A program made the position numbers and the translations under genes. The notes under the pieces were generated by a model. That model had not been told where the DNA came from. It worked only from the letters and a program-made list of their open reading frames with translations, and ran no database searches. 64,000 bases of DNA from an uncultured Bacteroidales bacterium (lineage in GTDB: Bacteria; Bacteroidota; Bacteroidia; Bacteroidales; F082). The DNA lies in assembly GCA_905236635.1 (NCBI GenBank), contig CAJOCJ010000006.1:64055-128054 (forward strand). The letters are read 5' to 3'. Positions 33,847 through 42,444 of the stretch are shown in pieces (the stretch's first letter is position 1; each line of letters opens with the position of its first letter).

Positions 33847-34920
33847 ATGAGAAAGATAGACTGGTATATTTTCAGAAAATTCATTGGCACGTTCTTTTTT
33901 GCCATCAGTCTGCTCATTGTTGTGGTGATAGTGTTCGACGTGTCGGAAAACGTCGACAGCTTCATCAAAAACCATGCCTCGCTCTATGAGGTGGTGTTTC
34001 ATTATTATATACCGTTTATCCCTTATTTTATTAACCTTTTCATATATCTGTTCACGTTTATCTCGGTGATTTTCTTCACCTCCAAGATGGCAGGTCATAC
34101 CGAAATCATCGCCATCCTCAGCAGCGGCGTCAGTTTCAGGCGGTTTTTATGGCCATATATCATGGCGGCTCTGTTGCTTGCAGGAGGATCGTTTTACCTC
34201 GGTAATTTCATGATTCCAAGGATGGATACGATACGAAGGACGTTCAAGAACACCTATATGGAAAACCTGATGAAGAGTTCGGGTCAGAACATACACGTGC
34301 AGATAGAAAAAGGCGTTTATGCCTATATGTCGAACTACGATCTGAAGCGTGCCACGGGATATAAGTTTACCTTGGAAAAGTTTGACAATCATACACTTGA
34401 GTATAAACTGACATCCGATAAGATTGTCTATGACACCTTGAAAGACGAATGGCATATCTACAATTATATCGAGTATTATTTCATCCCTGAAGAGATGCTG
34501 ACGCGTGGTAAGATCAAAGACACCACGTTGGCGATGAAACCCTCTGATTTTTATTTCGTGAAGGAGGATTTTGAGGAGATGAATCTTATCGAATTGAACA
34601 GGTATATCGATGAACAACGAGAGAAGGGTGCGGATAATATCCTGCCATACGAGATAGAGAAACACAAACGACTGGCATCGCCTGCCGCCATTATCATTCT
34701 GACGATTATCGGGGCGTCGCTGTCGAGCCGGAAGACCAGGGGAGGAATGGGGTTGAACCTCGGAATAGGCATCACCATCACCTTCGCGTATATCTTGTTC
34801 CTGGAGTTCTTCAGGGTCTTTGCCATCTCGGGCGTCATCTCGCCGTTCTTCGCAGGCTGGCTGCCGAATATCATTTTTGCCACCATCGGAATCTATTTCC
34901 TTGCTAAGGCGCCTAAGTAG
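33847..34920 (+). CDS. LptF/LptG-type LPS export permease
   Basis: Inner-membrane subunit of the LptB2FG machine that extracts lipopolysaccharide for transport. The 357-residue protein (ATG at 33847) has the YjgP/YjgQ layout. There are three N-terminal membrane helices (starting MRKIDWYIFRKFIGTFFFAI), a periplasmic beta-jellyroll (about 120-250) and three C-terminal helices with HKRLASPAAIIILTIIGASLSSRK and GVISPFFAGWLPNIIFATIG. Sequence alone does not separate LptF from LptG. Its pairing with tgt is a frequent arrangement. Confidence 0.9.
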   Translation: MRKIDWYIFRKFIGTFFFAISLLIVVVIVFDVSENVDSFIKNHASLYEVVFHYYIPFIPYFINLFIYLFTFISVIFFTSKMAGHTEIIAILSSGVSFRRFLWPYIMAALLLAGGSFYLGNFMIPRMDTIRRTFKNTYMENLMKSSGQNIHVQIEKGVYAYMSNYDLKRATGYKFTLEKFDNHTLEYKLTSDKIVYDTLKDEWHIYNYIEYYFIPEEMLTRGKIKDTTLAMKPSDFYFVKEDFEEMNLIELNRYIDEQREKGADNILPYEIEKHKRLASPAAIIILTIIGASLSSRKTRGGMGLNLGIGITITFAYILFLEFFRVFAISGVISPFFAGWLPNIIFATIGIYFLAKAPK

Positions 34921-34923
34921 TGC

Positions 34924-35073
34924 CGTCATTTCGACTGGAGTGAAACGAAATGGAGACCCGAGCAACGCGAGAGCATTCACCTTTGGTGAATAAATCCTCT
35001 GTCGTTGTGAGCTTTCGATATATGAGGATTTCTCGACTACACTCCACTATATTACGTTCCGCTCGAAATGACG
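34924..35073. repeat. Long CGTCATTTCGA...TCGAAATGACG element (150 bp)
   Basis: The ends are CGTCATTTCGACTGGAG and GCTCGAAATGACG, with inner GGAGACCCG and GGATTTCTCGAC. It carries an extra perfect hairpin ATTCACC-TTT-GGTGAAT at 34975-34991 not seen in the 88-bp copy. It fills the gap between lptG and the kinase gene. Confidence 0.8.
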
Positions 35074-35144
35074 ATGAAAATTAATGTTTTTTTTTATTGT
35101 TGATTGAAATAATTTTCGTATTTTAGCGAAAAATTTGGAGTATT

Positions 35145-35756
35145 ATGCATATTGCTATAGCTGGAAATATCGGCTCTGGTAAGACGACGTTAACTCGTTT
35201 ATTATCAAAGCATTTCGGGTGGAAGCCTCATTTCGAGGAGGTCGACAACAATCCGTATCTGGAGAGTTTTTACGAAGATATGAAGCGCTGGTCGTTCAAT
35301 CTGCAGATTTATTTTTTGAACAGCCGCTTCCGTCAGGTGATGGACATCCGCAAAAGCGGTGACGACATCATCCAGGACCGTACAATCTACGAGGATGCAT
35401 ATATCTTTGCGGCAAACCTCTACGACATGGGACTGATGGAGACTCGCGACTATCAGAACTATCAGGATCTCTTTGAGTTGATGAGCTCTTTCCTGCAGGC
35501 TCCGGACCTTCTGATATATCTCCGTGCCAGCGTCCCTACCTTGGTGCGCCAGATTCAGAAACGTAACCGCGACTACGAGCAGTCTATCCGTCTCGACTAC
35601 CTTAAAGCGCTGAACAAACGCTATGAGAGTTGGATTTCCAGTTATAACAAGGGTAAGCTCCTGATTATCGAGAGCGACAACATCGACCTTGAGAAACCTG
35701 AAGACCTGAGCACTGTCATCGAGCAGATCAACGGCTCATTAAACGGATTGTTCTGA
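35145..35756 (+). CDS. Deoxynucleoside kinase
   Basis: Salvage kinase of the dCK/dGK type that phosphorylates deoxynucleosides. The 203-residue product has the P-loop GNIGSGKTTLTRLL (about 7-20), the substrate-binding WSFNLQIYFLNSRF, DRTIYEDAYIF (the D/E-R-S-like motif) and LID-region QKRNRDYEQSIRLDYL. Base specificity cannot be read. Its stop overlaps the kdsB start as TGATG, so these genes are coupled although their functions differ. Confidence 0.9.
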   Translation: MHIAIAGNIGSGKTTLTRLLSKHFGWKPHFEEVDNNPYLESFYEDMKRWSFNLQIYFLNSRFRQVMDIRKSGDDIIQDRTIYEDAYIFAANLYDMGLMETRDYQNYQDLFELMSSFLQAPDLLIYLRASVPTLVRQIQKRNRDYEQSIRLDYLKALNKRYESWISSYNKGKLLIIESDNIDLEKPEDLSTVIEQINGSLNGLF

Positions 35757-36481
35757 TGAAGATCTTAGGAATAATACCGGCACGTTATGGCTCGACTCGT
35801 TTCGAGGGCAAGCCTCTTGCACTCATCAACGGCAAGATGATGATTCAGAGGGTGTATGAGCAGGCTAAGAAAGCTGACAAACTCGCGGAAGTGGTAGTGG
35901 CTACGGACGATGAGCGTATCTTTAAGGCGGTTGAAAGTTTCGGTGGCAAGGCGGTGATGACGTCGACAAACCATAAGAGCGGCACCGACCGCTGCTGCGA
36001 GGTGGTGGATAAGATAGGTAAGGGTTTCGATGCGGTGATAAACATCCAGGGTGATGAGCCATATATCAACCCGTTGCAAATCAACCAGATAGCGGAGCTG
36101 ATATCGGATAAGGACACGCCGCTGGCATCGCTCTGCAAGCCGGTCCACGACGAAGACGAGCTGAAGAGCCCTAACGCGGTGAAGGTGGTGTTCGACAAAA
36201 ACGGCAAGGCGTTGTATTTCAGCAGATTCGCCATCCCGTATCTGAGAAATAAGGTGGAGCGCACGTTTTACAAACATATCGGCATCTATGCATACAAATG
36301 CGACGTGTTGAAACAGGTGGCGGCACTTCCACAGTCGGGACTGGAGCTGGCGGAGTCGCTGGAGCAGCTGAGGTGGCTTGAGAATGGATATACCGTCCGC
36401 ATGGGAGTGACGGAGTTTGAGAGTTTTTCGGTCGACGTGCCGGATGACATCGTTAAAATTGAAAAAATCTTTAAGGAATGA
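35756..36481 (+). CDS. kdsB: 3-deoxy-manno-octulosonate cytidylyltransferase
   Basis: KdsB makes CMP-Kdo for the lipopolysaccharide inner core. The 241-residue product has IIPARYGSTRFEGKPLA, VVVATDDERIF, MTSTNHKSGTDRCCEV and INIQGDEPYI, all typical of the family, and FSRFAIPYLRN. It overlaps the preceding kinase by 1 base and the next gene by 4 bases (ATGA). Confidence 0.96.
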   Translation: MKILGIIPARYGSTRFEGKPLALINGKMMIQRVYEQAKKADKLAEVVVATDDERIFKAVESFGGKAVMTSTNHKSGTDRCCEVVDKIGKGFDAVINIQGDEPYINPLQINQIAELISDKDTPLASLCKPVHDEDELKSPNAVKVVFDKNGKALYFSRFAIPYLRNKVERTFYKHIGIYAYKCDVLKQVAALPQSGLELAESLEQLRWLENGYTVRMGVTEFESFSVDVPDDIVKIEKIFKE

Positions 36482-37527
36482 TTACAAAATATATAGCAGA
36501 ATTACTATACGAGCGTGAGTGCGTTATCGTACCTGAGTTCGGTGCTTTCATATCGAAAGAGGCAGCGGCGATGGTCGACTACGTCAACCACAGACTGACA
36601 CCGCCATCGAAAGAGGTCGTGTTCAACAGCCAGCTTGTCACCGACGATGGCGTTCTCGTTGATTATCTAAGCGTTAGAATGAATGTTGCACGGGAGAAAG
36701 CCTCTAAGATGATCCACGACTTCGCGATGAAGAGCCTGGCCGTCCTCGAATCTAATGAGTCGTTGCATCTCGACGGCATAGGCACACTGACCCGCATCAA
36801 CAGCAGAGATTTCTCTTTGAAACTCGACGAAGGCCTCAATTTCTTAGGTGACGCCTACGGATTGAATGAGTTCACGGTACAGCCGATTTACAGAAGAGAG
36901 ACATATCAGCATATAGCAGAACAGATAGCTATTCAACAGAAGGCGAAGAGCACCCGTATGACAGTCCATGAAGAGGAGCAGGAGTCTAAGCCACATCACG
37001 TGAACCGCCATAACTACAAGTGGTTTCGTGCTGCAGCCTATTCGATGTTGATAGCGTTTGTCCTCGTGCTTCTGGGCTGGGGCGCCGACAAGAGCGGTTC
37101 AAGCCTGGCATCTTGGAACCCGTTCTTCTATTCTTCACCTAACGAATTCATAGCCAAATATTTAAATAATTCTATCGAGTCTTGTGAGTTTGCTAATGTG
37201 GCGACTCTTCCAGCTTTGGAAGTGACGGTGCCTATCGTTGAAAATGAGATTCAGCTGAAACAAATTGATTATGAAGAACTTAAGCCGGTTGATGTAAACT
37301 TGTATTATATCATCGGTGCCTCGCTGACCAATGAAACCGACGCTCAGAGATGTGCTAAGAAGTTCCAAAAACAAGGTTTCGAGGGGGCTGTGGCACTTCC
37401 GAAGAACGAGAAGGGCAACGTGCGCGTGGCATACGAGCTGGTGATGGGTCGTGCGGCCGCACTGCAACGCCTTGAAATCATCAAGAAAGACTATAATGAA
37501 GCGGCTTGGATGTTGCGTAAAAGATAA
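36478..37527 (+). CDS. HU-CCDC81-type domain protein with membrane helix and SPOR domain
   Basis: The 349-residue protein starts with a CCDC81-type HU-fold pair. The segments are YIAELLYERECVIVPEFGAFI, a second block with VNHRLTPPSKEVVFNSQLV, and LDGIGTLTRI at about residues 1-110. A membrane helix follows (AAYSMLIAFVLVLLGWG, about 184-200). A C-terminal SPOR-like domain (YYIIGASLTNETDAQRCAKK ... VAYELVMG) covers about 275-349. SPOR domains bind denuded peptidoglycan at division sites. The combination suggests a link between a cytoplasmic nucleoid-like domain and septal wall. Translation is coupled to kdsB. Confidence 0.85.
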   Translation: MITKYIAELLYERECVIVPEFGAFISKEAAAMVDYVNHRLTPPSKEVVFNSQLVTDDGVLVDYLSVRMNVAREKASKMIHDFAMKSLAVLESNESLHLDGIGTLTRINSRDFSLKLDEGLNFLGDAYGLNEFTVQPIYRRETYQHIAEQIAIQQKAKSTRMTVHEEEQESKPHHVNRHNYKWFRAAAYSMLIAFVLVLLGWGADKSGSSLASWNPFFYSSPNEFIAKYLNNSIESCEFANVATLPALEVTVPIVENEIQLKQIDYEELKPVDVNLYYIIGASLTNETDAQRCAKKFQKQGFEGAVALPKNEKGNVRVAYELVMGRAAALQRLEIIKKDYNEAAWMLRKR

Positions 37528-37532
37528 AAGCG

Positions 37533-38195
37533 GTGGGAAAGAAAAACAAACTCGAGCGTTTCGCCGAATGCAAGACCTTTGAAAACCTTTTCGAGTATTC
37601 ATTTGAGCGTATCAAGGAGGAAGGCTTTCCTCTGAAAGGCCATTGGCATGAGTTTTTCGGCAACGACAATCCCATCGTACTTGAATTGGGCTGCGGCAAA
37701 GGCGAGTATACCATCGGTTTGGCGAAGGCTCATCCCGACATTAATTATATAGGTGTCGACATCAAGGGCGCCAGGATGTGGGTCGGACTGAAGCAGGGTA
37801 TAGCGGAAGGCCTGAAAAACGTGGCATTTGTGAGAACCCGTATCGAGCTGATAGAACATTTCTTCGGGGAGAATGAAGTCGATGAGATATGGATTACCTT
37901 CCCTGACCCGCAGATTCTGAAGGCACGCAAACGTCTTACCGCCCCAATATATCTCGAGAGATATAAGACTTTCTTGAAAAACGACAGTTATATCAACCTG
38001 AAGACCGACAGCGACCTGCTTTATGACTTCACCCTCGATGTGGTGAAAGAGGCAGGATATCCTATCGTTTACAACTACACCGACCTCTACGCCAACGACG
38101 ACGAACTCGAAGTCAAGACGATTCGCACCTACTACGAGTCGATGTGGCTGAAGCAAGGACTGACGATAAAATACCTGAAATTCAAGGTAAAATAG
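37533..38195 (+). CDS. trmB: tRNA (guanine-N7-)-methyltransferase
   Basis: TrmB makes m7G46 in tRNA using S-adenosylmethionine. The 220-residue product begins at a GTG (37533), 5 bases after the previous stop. It shows the SAM motif VLELGCGKGEYTIGLA (about 50-65), YIGVDIKGARMW and the tRNA-binding DEIWITFPDPQILKARKRL, with FLKNDSYINLKTDS later. It is the last gene of this plus-strand run. Confidence 0.95.
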   Translation: MGKKNKLERFAECKTFENLFEYSFERIKEEGFPLKGHWHEFFGNDNPIVLELGCGKGEYTIGLAKAHPDINYIGVDIKGARMWVGLKQGIAEGLKNVAFVRTRIELIEHFFGENEVDEIWITFPDPQILKARKRLTAPIYLERYKTFLKNDSYINLKTDSDLLYDFTLDVVKEAGYPIVYNYTDLYANDDELEVKTIRTYYESMWLKQGLTIKYLKFKVK

Positions 38196-38198
38196 AGT

Positions 38199-38858
38199 TT
38201 AATCCTTTCCTAAATCCTTTAACATCGGAACGAAACGGCAGCCGCCCCACTCCTCGCGGAGCATGGTGCCGTCGGGTTGTTTCGTGAGACGGAGCATGGT
38301 CTGTTGGGTGGCGTCGGTCTCGTCGTTGAGCGGGATGACCATGATGCCGCCTACTTTCAATTGGTCCACTAGCGCTTGCGGTATCTCTGGGGCGGCTGCC
38401 GTGATGATGACACGGTCGAAAGGAGCGAAAGTCGGCAGTCCTTTGTTGCCGTCACCCAAGAAAGTCTTGATGTTATAGTTGAACTCCGCCAGGAACGGCT
38501 TGGTCTTCATATAAAGGTTGCGTTGCCGTTCGATGGTGAAAACCCTTGCGCCCATCTGGGCTAATACGCACGCCTGATAGCCTGAACCGGTGCCGATCTC
38601 CAGCACTTTCATGCCTCTCGTGACGTTGAGAAGCTGGCTCTGCATCGCCACTGTGAACGGCTGCGAGATGGTCTGGCCCGAGCCGATAGGGAAGGCCTTG
38701 TCCTGATAGGCGAACTCCACAAACGACGAGTCGAGGAAGACATGACGAGGCACAGTGCCGATGGCGTTAAGGACGTTGGCATCGGTAATGCCTTTATCCT
38801 TAAGCACTTGCACCAGCTGCTGGCGCATACCCTTATGACGATAGCTGTCTTCCTGCAT
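38199..38858 (-). CDS. pcm: Protein-L-isoaspartate O-methyltransferase
   Basis: Pcm methylates isoaspartyl residues so that damaged proteins can be repaired. The 219-residue product has IGTVPRHVFLD, the post-motif IGSGQTISQPFTVAMQSQLL, SAM-binding VLEIGTGSGYQACVLAQMG (about 80-98) and VIITAAAPEIPQALVDQL. All are standard. It is convergent with trmB, 3 bases apart, and has its own divergent promoter. Confidence 0.95.
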   Translation of the reverse strand: MQEDSYRHKGMRQQLVQVLKDKGITDANVLNAIGTVPRHVFLDSSFVEFAYQDKAFPIGSGQTISQPFTVAMQSQLLNVTRGMKVLEIGTGSGYQACVLAQMGARVFTIERQRNLYMKTKPFLAEFNYNIKTFLGDGNKGLPTFAPFDRVIITAAAPEIPQALVDQLKVGGIMVIPLNDETDATQQTMLRLTKQPDGTMLREEWGGCRFVPMLKDLGKD

Positions 38859-38875
38859 ATTTTTGATTTGAATTG

Positions 38876-38883
38876 CAAAGATA
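38876..38883 (-). promoter_or_regulatory. -7 element for pcm
   Basis: TATCTTTG on the minus strand, 17 bases before the ATG. Confidence 0.6.
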
Positions 38884-38898
38884 AACCTTTTTGGAAAA

Positions 38899-38930
38899 TC
38901 TTTTAACTTTTAACTAAAATCTTTTAACTA
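38899..38930. repeat. Heptamer tandem tract between pcm and the oxidoreductase
   Basis: TTTTAAC, TTTTAAC, TAAAATC, TTTTAAC, directly before the promoter at 38937. Confidence 0.7.
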
Positions 38931-38936
38931 ATTTCG

Positions 38937-38944
38937 TATCTTTG
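38937..38944 (+). promoter_or_regulatory. -7 element for the Gfo/Idh/MocA gene
   Basis: TATCTTTG, 15 bases before the ATG at 38960. Confidence 0.65.
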
Positions 38945-38959
38945 CAAAAATTTAGTTTT

Positions 38960-39955
38960 ATGTTAAAAATCGGAGTTTTAGGTGCAGGACATCTTGGAAA
39001 GATTCACATCAACTGCATCAAACAGATTGAGAAATACGAACTGGTCGGCTTCTACGATCAGGATGAGAATACCGCGAAGAGAGTCGCCGCCGAGGCAGGC
39101 GTGAAAAACTATACATCCATCGACGAACTTATTGATTCTGTTGATGTTGTGGATATCGTGACACCTACGATAGCCCATTATGCCTGTGCGTCGAAGGCCA
39201 TCGACAAAGGCAAGAACGTGTTCATTGAGAAGCCTATCGTGGCGACCGTCGACGAGGCTAATAAGCTTATCGCCCTCGCCAAGAAAGCCAACGTGAAGGT
39301 TCAGGTGGGTCATGTGGAGCGTTTCAACCCCGCTTTCATCGCTGCCGAGCCGCATATCAACGACCCTCTGTTCATAGAGGTGCATCGTCTGGCGTTGTAC
39401 AACCCTCGTGGCTGCGACGTGCCTGTGGTGCTCGACCTTACGGTGCATGATATCGACATCCTTCTCACTATCGTGAAATCGCCAATAAAATCAATCAATG
39501 CCAGCGGCGTGTCAATAGTCAGCCCGACGCCTGACATCATCACGGCGAGACTGGAATTCGAGAACGGAGCAGTGGCAAACGTCACGACGAGCCGTATCTC
39601 GTTGAAAAACATGCGTAAATTCCGTATCTTCCAGAAGGGCGCCTACATCACCATGGATTTCATGGAGAAGAAAGCCGACATCGTGAGGGTGGAAGATGTG
39701 AACGGCGTGCCAGGTCCTTTCGACATGACTCTCGACCTGCCGGACGGCTCAACGAAGAAGATTTCGGTCGAGGAACTTGAGACAAACCAGATCAACGCCA
39801 TCAAGACCGAACTCGAACGTTTCCACGACGCCATAGTGACTAACACCGAACCGCCTGTAACCATTGAGGATGGCGTGGACGTGCTTAAGGTCGCATACAT
39901 GATTCTTGATGAGATCGACAAGCATCAGGATTTGTTAAAAAAACATTTGAAATAA
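38960..39955 (+). CDS. Gfo/Idh/MocA-family oxidoreductase
   Basis: NAD(P)-dependent sugar or cyclitol dehydrogenase-like protein of 331 residues (ATG at 38960). The Rossmann motif is IGVLGAGHLGKIHINCI (about 4-20). VDIVTPTIAHYACASKAIDKGKNVFIEKP (split: VTPTIAHYACA, NVFIEKPI) carries the EKP lysine signature, and HVERFNPAFI and LTVHDIDILL follow in the substrate domain. The substrate is not determinable. Close relatives often act in nucleotide-sugar or surface-glycan metabolism, which agrees with the sugar transferase two genes downstream. Confidence 0.9.
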   Translation: MLKIGVLGAGHLGKIHINCIKQIEKYELVGFYDQDENTAKRVAAEAGVKNYTSIDELIDSVDVVDIVTPTIAHYACASKAIDKGKNVFIEKPIVATVDEANKLIALAKKANVKVQVGHVERFNPAFIAAEPHINDPLFIEVHRLALYNPRGCDVPVVLDLTVHDIDILLTIVKSPIKSINASGVSIVSPTPDIITARLEFENGAVANVTTSRISLKNMRKFRIFQKGAYITMDFMEKKADIVRVEDVNGVPGPFDMTLDLPDGSTKKISVEELETNQINAIKTELERFHDAIVTNTEPPVTIEDGVDVLKVAYMILDEIDKHQDLLKKHLK

Positions 39956-39993
39956 ACAATATTTTAATTTCAACTACGTTAAAATTAAAAAAG

Positions 39994-40932
39994 ATGCCTA
40001 TGAAGTGTCTTCGTTACATTTTTTTATTCGGAATAATAATATTGCTGTTTTCTTGTAAGAAATTCAAGGGAAGTCAGGAAATCCCCGCTTACTTGAAGAT
40101 AGAACCATGGACTTTTACCACGAATTATGAGATTGAAGGTGCGGCGACTCATGCCATCACCGATGCGTGGGTTTATGTTGATGGTAGCGTTCACGGCTGT
40201 TTCGAGATGAAACAACATGACGATGGCGTTTATTCCGTGATTCCACTGCTGAACAAAGGCAGTCACAAACTGCAGATATATCCTGGAGTGAAACTCAACG
40301 GCATTTCTTCGACGAGGATTCAATACCCGTTCTACCAGCCGTATGTTTGCACAAGAGACCTTGTGGAGGGTGAGATTACCACGATTTCCCCATCGACGAG
40401 ATATTACAGCATTGACAGTACCAACATCGTTTTCAAGAGAGAGGCGTGGGAAGACTTTGAGGAGGTCAATAATATCCATATTTACAGAATCGACACTACA
40501 TACGCAGAGTTGCATCAGATAAGCCATCGCGACAATCCTAATGCCTGGATGGATCCGCTTGACACCTTGAACCATTACCGTTCGGGTCATGTGCATGTGG
40601 GCGACAGCGTCAGACGTATGGCTCTGGCAAGTGCCGAGTTGTATAATCTGCCTAACGTCGGCAACTATGTCTTGATGGAGATGGATTACAAATGCAGTGC
40701 GGATATCCTCATCGGAATGTATATCCATTCAGCCCAACAAGGCATCATGGACAAGGAGCTTTATTATCTTAGATCTACGAATACCTGGAAGAAGGTTTAT
40801 ATCAACTTCAGTCCTACCATTACGGAAAACCAGAACGCCGATTATTTCAAGTTTTATCTGAAAGGAGCTGTGGCAGAAGGCGGTGAGGCTGATTTTTATT
40901 TCGACAACATTAAACTGATTTACGTTGAGTAA
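39994..40932 (+). CDS. Predicted lipoprotein, function unknown
   Basis: The 312-residue product has a lipoprotein signal: a hydrophobic stretch (RYIFLFGIIILLFSC) ends in a cysteine at about residue 21, followed by KKFKG. The mature part is beta-rich with many tyrosines and tryptophans and no domain I recognise; the C-terminal half (from about 205) resembles a carbohydrate-binding-like sandwich only in general shape. ATGs at 39994 and 40000 are both possible. It overlaps the following sugar transferase by 8 bases, so it may serve the same envelope pathway. Confidence 0.75.
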   Translation: MPMKCLRYIFLFGIIILLFSCKKFKGSQEIPAYLKIEPWTFTTNYEIEGAATHAITDAWVYVDGSVHGCFEMKQHDDGVYSVIPLLNKGSHKLQIYPGVKLNGISSTRIQYPFYQPYVCTRDLVEGEITTISPSTRYYSIDSTNIVFKREAWEDFEEVNNIHIYRIDTTYAELHQISHRDNPNAWMDPLDTLNHYRSGHVHVGDSVRRMALASAELYNLPNVGNYVLMEMDYKCSADILIGMYIHSAQQGIMDKELYYLRSTNTWKKVYINFSPTITENQNADYFKFYLKGAVAEGGEADFYFDNIKLIYVE

Positions 40933-42352
40933 GACGATAAACAAACGGAAACAGACTTTCAAATACGTCATCTGGGACTGGTTCGCATCAGTCGTGACGT
41001 GGTCTATCTTCTTCTGTTTCAGAAAGACGGTGGAGCCTGTTGATGTTTTCGCTGATCTCAGCATCGTATTTGAAGATAAGAATTTCTGGATTGGTATCAT
41101 CGTCATACCTTTATGCTGGCTGCTGCTTTATCTGATGGCCGGCGCATATCGCAACGTCTATACGAAATCGCGTGTTCGTGAGTTGGGACAGACAGTTCTG
41201 ACTACCCTGATAGGTGCGATTGTGTTGTTTTTTGCCATCATCCTTGACGACTATATCGTAAATTATAAGATCTACTACAAGCTGTTTTTGGTGTTGTATC
41301 TGCTGCAGTTCTCGCTGACGTATATCGGCCGACTCATCATCACATCAACAACAGCAAGAAAGATTCACAACGGCGAGATAGGCTTCAACACCTTGATTAT
41401 CGGTAGCAACGGCAATGCGTGTAAGATCTATAAAGAGATAACCGGACAGAAGTTCTCATCAGGAAATATCCTCGTCGGCTTTGTGAATGTCTTCGACAAA
41501 GATGTCTATAAAGTGGAGAAATACATTCCGCATCTCGGAAACTATAAAGATGTGGCTAAAGTCATCAAAGACAACGAAATAGAAGAAGTCATCATCGCTA
41601 TAGAGCGTTCTGAGACGGAGACTATCGACCGCATCTTGGTGGCGCTTGAAAGTACTGATGTGACTGTGAAAATCATCCCGTTGATGCACGAGTTTGTGTT
41701 CGGCGCCGTCAAGCAGGAAGGCATCTGGCATGCCTCGTTGATTCAGATCACGCCGGAGCCTATGCCTGTATGGCAGCAGGTGGCGAAACGTGTGTTCGAC
41801 GTGGTGGTGTCTATACTTGTGATAATCATCCTTTCACCAATCTATATCTTCACGGCTATCATGGTGAAACGCTCGTCGCCAGGTCCTGTGTTCTACAAAC
41901 AGGAGCGTATCGGACAGCATGGCGAGCCGTTTAACATGCTGAAGTTCAGAAGTATGTACGTCAACGCGGAGGATATGGGGCCGCAGCTGTCGACAGATGA
42001 CGACCCGCGTATCACGAAGTGGGGCAAGTTTATGAGAAAAGTCCGTCTCGACGAGATTCCACAGTTCTTTACTGTCCTTGGTGGCAAGATGTCTATCGTA
42101 GGCTATCGTCCTGAGCGTCAATACTATATCGACCAGATTGTGCAGAAGGCACCTCATTACAGGATGCTTCTGAAGATAAAGCCTGGCATCACGAGCTGGG
42201 GCGAGGTTAAATTCGGTTACGCCTCGACTGTCGATGAGATGGTGGAGCGACTGAAATACGATATCCTTTACATCGAAAACATGAACCTCGCCGTGGACAT
42301 CAAGATTTTGATTTACACTGCACTTATTGTAATTCAAGGACGAGGAAAATAG
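40925..42352 (+). CDS. Polyprenyl-phosphate sugar-1-phosphate transferase (WcaJ/WbaP-like)
   Basis: Initiating enzyme of a capsule, exopolysaccharide or O-antigen that loads a sugar phosphate on undecaprenyl phosphate. The 475-residue protein has four N-terminal membrane helices and a nucleotide-binding-like central domain (FNTLIIGSNGNACKIYK, about 150). The catalytic C-terminal domain includes KRVFDVVVSILVIIILSPIY, SSPGPVFYKQERIGQ, KFRSMY, RLDEIPQFFTVLGGKMSIVG and RPERQYY. No ATG fits the 5' end; translation probably begins at the TTG at 40925 inside the end of the lipoprotein gene. Confidence 0.93.
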   Translation: MSKTINKRKQTFKYVIWDWFASVVTWSIFFCFRKTVEPVDVFADLSIVFEDKNFWIGIIVIPLCWLLLYLMAGAYRNVYTKSRVRELGQTVLTTLIGAIVLFFAIILDDYIVNYKIYYKLFLVLYLLQFSLTYIGRLIITSTTARKIHNGEIGFNTLIIGSNGNACKIYKEITGQKFSSGNILVGFVNVFDKDVYKVEKYIPHLGNYKDVAKVIKDNEIEEVIIAIERSETETIDRILVALESTDVTVKIIPLMHEFVFGAVKQEGIWHASLIQITPEPMPVWQQVAKRVFDVVVSILVIIILSPIYIFTAIMVKRSSPGPVFYKQERIGQHGEPFNMLKFRSMYVNAEDMGPQLSTDDDPRITKWGKFMRKVRLDEIPQFFTVLGGKMSIVGYRPERQYYIDQIVQKAPHYRMLLKIKPGITSWGEVKFGYASTVDEMVERLKYDILYIENMNLAVDIKILIYTALIVIQGRGK

Positions 42353-42433
42353 TATTAAAACAATGTTACAAATCAGCTCCTAGTAAGCACAAGTGCTTGC
42401 ATACCTGATTTGTAACATCATTTTAAATAATAC
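42351..42433. repeat. Long imperfect inverted repeat between convergent genes
   Basis: ATGTTACAAATCAG (42363-42376) and CTGATTTGTAACAT (42405-42418) are an exact 14-bp inverted repeat. Outer arms GTATTAAAA and TTTTAAATAATAC extend it, and a small hairpin AAGCA-CAAG-TGCTT (42385-42398) sits in the loop. It may act as a bidirectional terminator for the sugar transferase and clpX. Confidence 0.75.
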
Positions 42434-42444
42434 TTAAGCTAATC

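Noticed and set aside
40925-42352. Start of a full capsule locus
   Set aside because: Only the initiating transferase and a lipoprotein are present; clpX-clpP-tig follow immediately.
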